8,404 bases of DNA from Limisphaerales bacterium (GTDB lineage Bacteria; Verrucomicrobiota; Verrucomicrobiae; Limisphaerales; UBA11358). Shown in pieces: positions 7,389 to 8,404 of the stretch; the first letter of the stretch is position 1; every line of letters starts with the position of its first letter. Position numbers and translations under genes: made by a program. The stretch is from the NCBI GenBank assembly GCA_003152145.1, contig PLZL01000474.1:1-8404 (forward strand), written 5' to 3'. The notes under the pieces are model-generated. The model saw nothing but the letters and a program-made list of their open reading frames with translations, was not told where the DNA came from and searched no databases.

Positions 7389-8404
7389 TTATTGAAGTTT
7401 GACTCGGTAAAATCCCTGCGTCTTATTTGGCGTGACGGCAAAAGGCGATGTTGCATTAGTGATATCAAACCACGGACCAGATACACTGGCAGCCGATTGA
7501 AGAACACCACTTGGCCAAGCAAGCTTGACGCCATTGGCTCCGGTTTGAATATTTAAAATTACTGGATTGGTTGAAGGATTCACAGCAAGCAGCCGGACGC
7601 TTTCGACAAAATTTGAATCGCCGACACCGGAGTAAAAGCGGAAGTCATCAATCCAACCATTGAATGAGCGCTGGCGGTCCTGACGATTGCCGACATACAG
7701 AGCATCGCTGGAACCAAAATTGATATTTGTGGTAACCGGTGTGGTGCTGATCAAACTAACCGGGTTGGTTTCTGTCCCTTGATAAATCATCACACTTCCA
7801 CCATCATAAACGGCCGCGACAAAAAGCCAGGTGTTGGTTGGCAGATTTTGTAAAAAAGAGGCGGATGCGGTAACGCCTCCAAGCTGGAAATAAAGTTGGT
7901 TCGCCATTTGAAATTTTAAACCGGTGCTGTTGGTGGCTCCGGAATCGGCGGGAGTCCCTGCGCCCAGAACAAAAAGGCGCGGACCAATGTTCGCTCCGGC
8001 AGCCATCTCCGCATTTTGTTTGAACCACAGGGAAACGACAAAATTACTGACTGTTCCAAAACCAAGATTCACATTTGTCGCGGCTGTCAAAGGTCCGGGC
8101 CTGCCCGGTTGATTAGCGCCGTTGGAAGAAAAATCCAATGCGCGATTGCCAGCCACCGCGCCGGCTACTCCTGAATTCAACACGCCGTGATAATCGCCGA
8201 GGTTGCCGGAGCCATCCATCATTTGCATGGTGAAGTTTGCGCCGCCGCCGTTGGTATCGCTCGAAGTTATGTTTGTTCCCGGCGGGTCATCGAAGGCGAC
8301 CCTCAATTTGAGCACGGGCGGCGGCGGCGGGACGCCAACCCAAATGCAAACACGCACGTAATCCACCTGCATTTCGCCCGGAAAAACCGTGGTGCCATCA
8401 GGGT
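7389..8404 (-). CDS. 3' part of a secreted GH16-type glucanase with LamG domain and C-terminal tail
   Basis: This gene is partial: its 5' end is beyond the right edge, and 338 codons remain. The first visible residues, PDGTTVFPGEMQVDYVRV, match the last strand of GH16 laminarinase/beta-glucanase domains, so the missing part is probably a GH16 catalytic domain and the ATG at 8372 is not the start. After a VPPPPP linker (about 8316-8330) comes a LamG/concanavalin-like domain, about 230 residues, with FVVSLWFK, WLFVAAVYDGG and LYVGNRQDRQRSFNGWIDDFRFYSG, typical of carbohydrate-binding or adhesive modules on exported enzymes. The last 65 residues are a tail with KLAWP and FYRVKLQ, followed by tandem stops TAA TGA. 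The predicted role is extracellular hydrolysis of beta-1,3/1,4-glucan, the LamG part holding substrate or cell surface. The LamG and tail calls are firm; GH16 rests on 18 residues. Confidence 0.78.
   Translation of the reverse strand, partial: PDGTTVFPGEMQVDYVRVCIWVGVPPPPPVLKLRVAFDDPPGTNITSSDTNGGGANFTMQMMDGSGNLGDYHGVLNSGVAGAVAGNRALDFSSNGANQPGRPGPLTAATNVNLGFGTVSNFVVSLWFKQNAEMAAGANIGPRLFVLGAGTPADSGATNSTGLKFQMANQLYFQLGGVTASASFLQNLPTNTWLFVAAVYDGGSVMIYQGTETNPVSLISTTPVTTNINFGSSDALYVGNRQDRQRSFNGWIDDFRFYSGVGDSNFVESVRLLAVNPSTNPVILNIQTGANGVKLAWPSGVLQSAASVSGPWFDITNATSPFAVTPNKTQGFYRVKLQ

Noticed and set aside
7042..7389. 115-codon minus-strand frame starting right after the GH16-LamG stop
   Set aside because: It is a different frame over the tail remnant, where the recognisable L-x-W-P and F-Y-R pattern lies in another frame; its own translation is Gln/Arg/Ser-rich with no motif.
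1..8404. Mobile elements, CRISPR array, tRNA or rRNA genes
   Set aside because: I looked for terminal inverted repeats, transposase-like motifs, regularly spaced repeats and RNA-gene signatures across the window and saw none.

Overview
The window looks like part of the genome of a polysaccharide-degrading bacterium, most likely Verrucomicrobiota (Pedosphaera/Limisphaerales-like). This is inferred from three things: exported glycoside hydrolases with Asn/Thr/Ser-rich beta-sandwich segments, C-terminal tails built around an 'L-x-W-P ... F-Y-R' pattern, and a sensor kinase whose periplasmic part is made of OB-fold-like modules with a 'F-x-x-D-x-x-x-G' motif. Start sites without Shine-Dalgarno sequences fit as well. 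The phylum call is moderate confidence and rests on family knowledge, not on a marker gene.

Layout. The only plus-strand item is a GC-rich scrap of a carbohydrate esterase family 15 (glucuronoyl esterase) gene at the left edge (4-234). Everything else is on the minus strand. In transcription order (right to left) these are: the end of a secreted GH16-type glucanase fused to a LamG domain (7389-8404, its 5' part outside the window); an orphan C-terminal tail of another surface protein (7089-7385, a remnant); a membrane histidine kinase with a large duplicated sensor region (4764-7082); a NarL-type response regulator overlapping it by 4 bp (4138-4767); a 181-bp non-coding gap; a secreted GH2 beta-galactosidase-like enzyme (1707-3956); and a secreted GH30 glucosylceramidase/beta-glucanase-like enzyme (256-1680), 26 bp after GH2.

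How it may work together. The kinase and regulator form an evident two-component pair. Because it lies between exported glycosidases on the same strand, a reasonable inference is that it senses an extracytoplasmic cue and controls the GH2-GH30 pair, and perhaps the GH16 gene. GH16 plus GH30 suggests a beta-glucan such as laminarin. The GH2 and the CE15 scrap would also fit hemicellulose or a mixed plant polysaccharide, so the substrate is not settled. No transporter, SusC/SusD pair, mobile element, CRISPR array, tRNA or rRNA is visible. The features most worth a second look are the duplicated sensor of the kinase, the orphan tail fragment that shares a reading frame with both of its neighbours, and the CE15 remnant.
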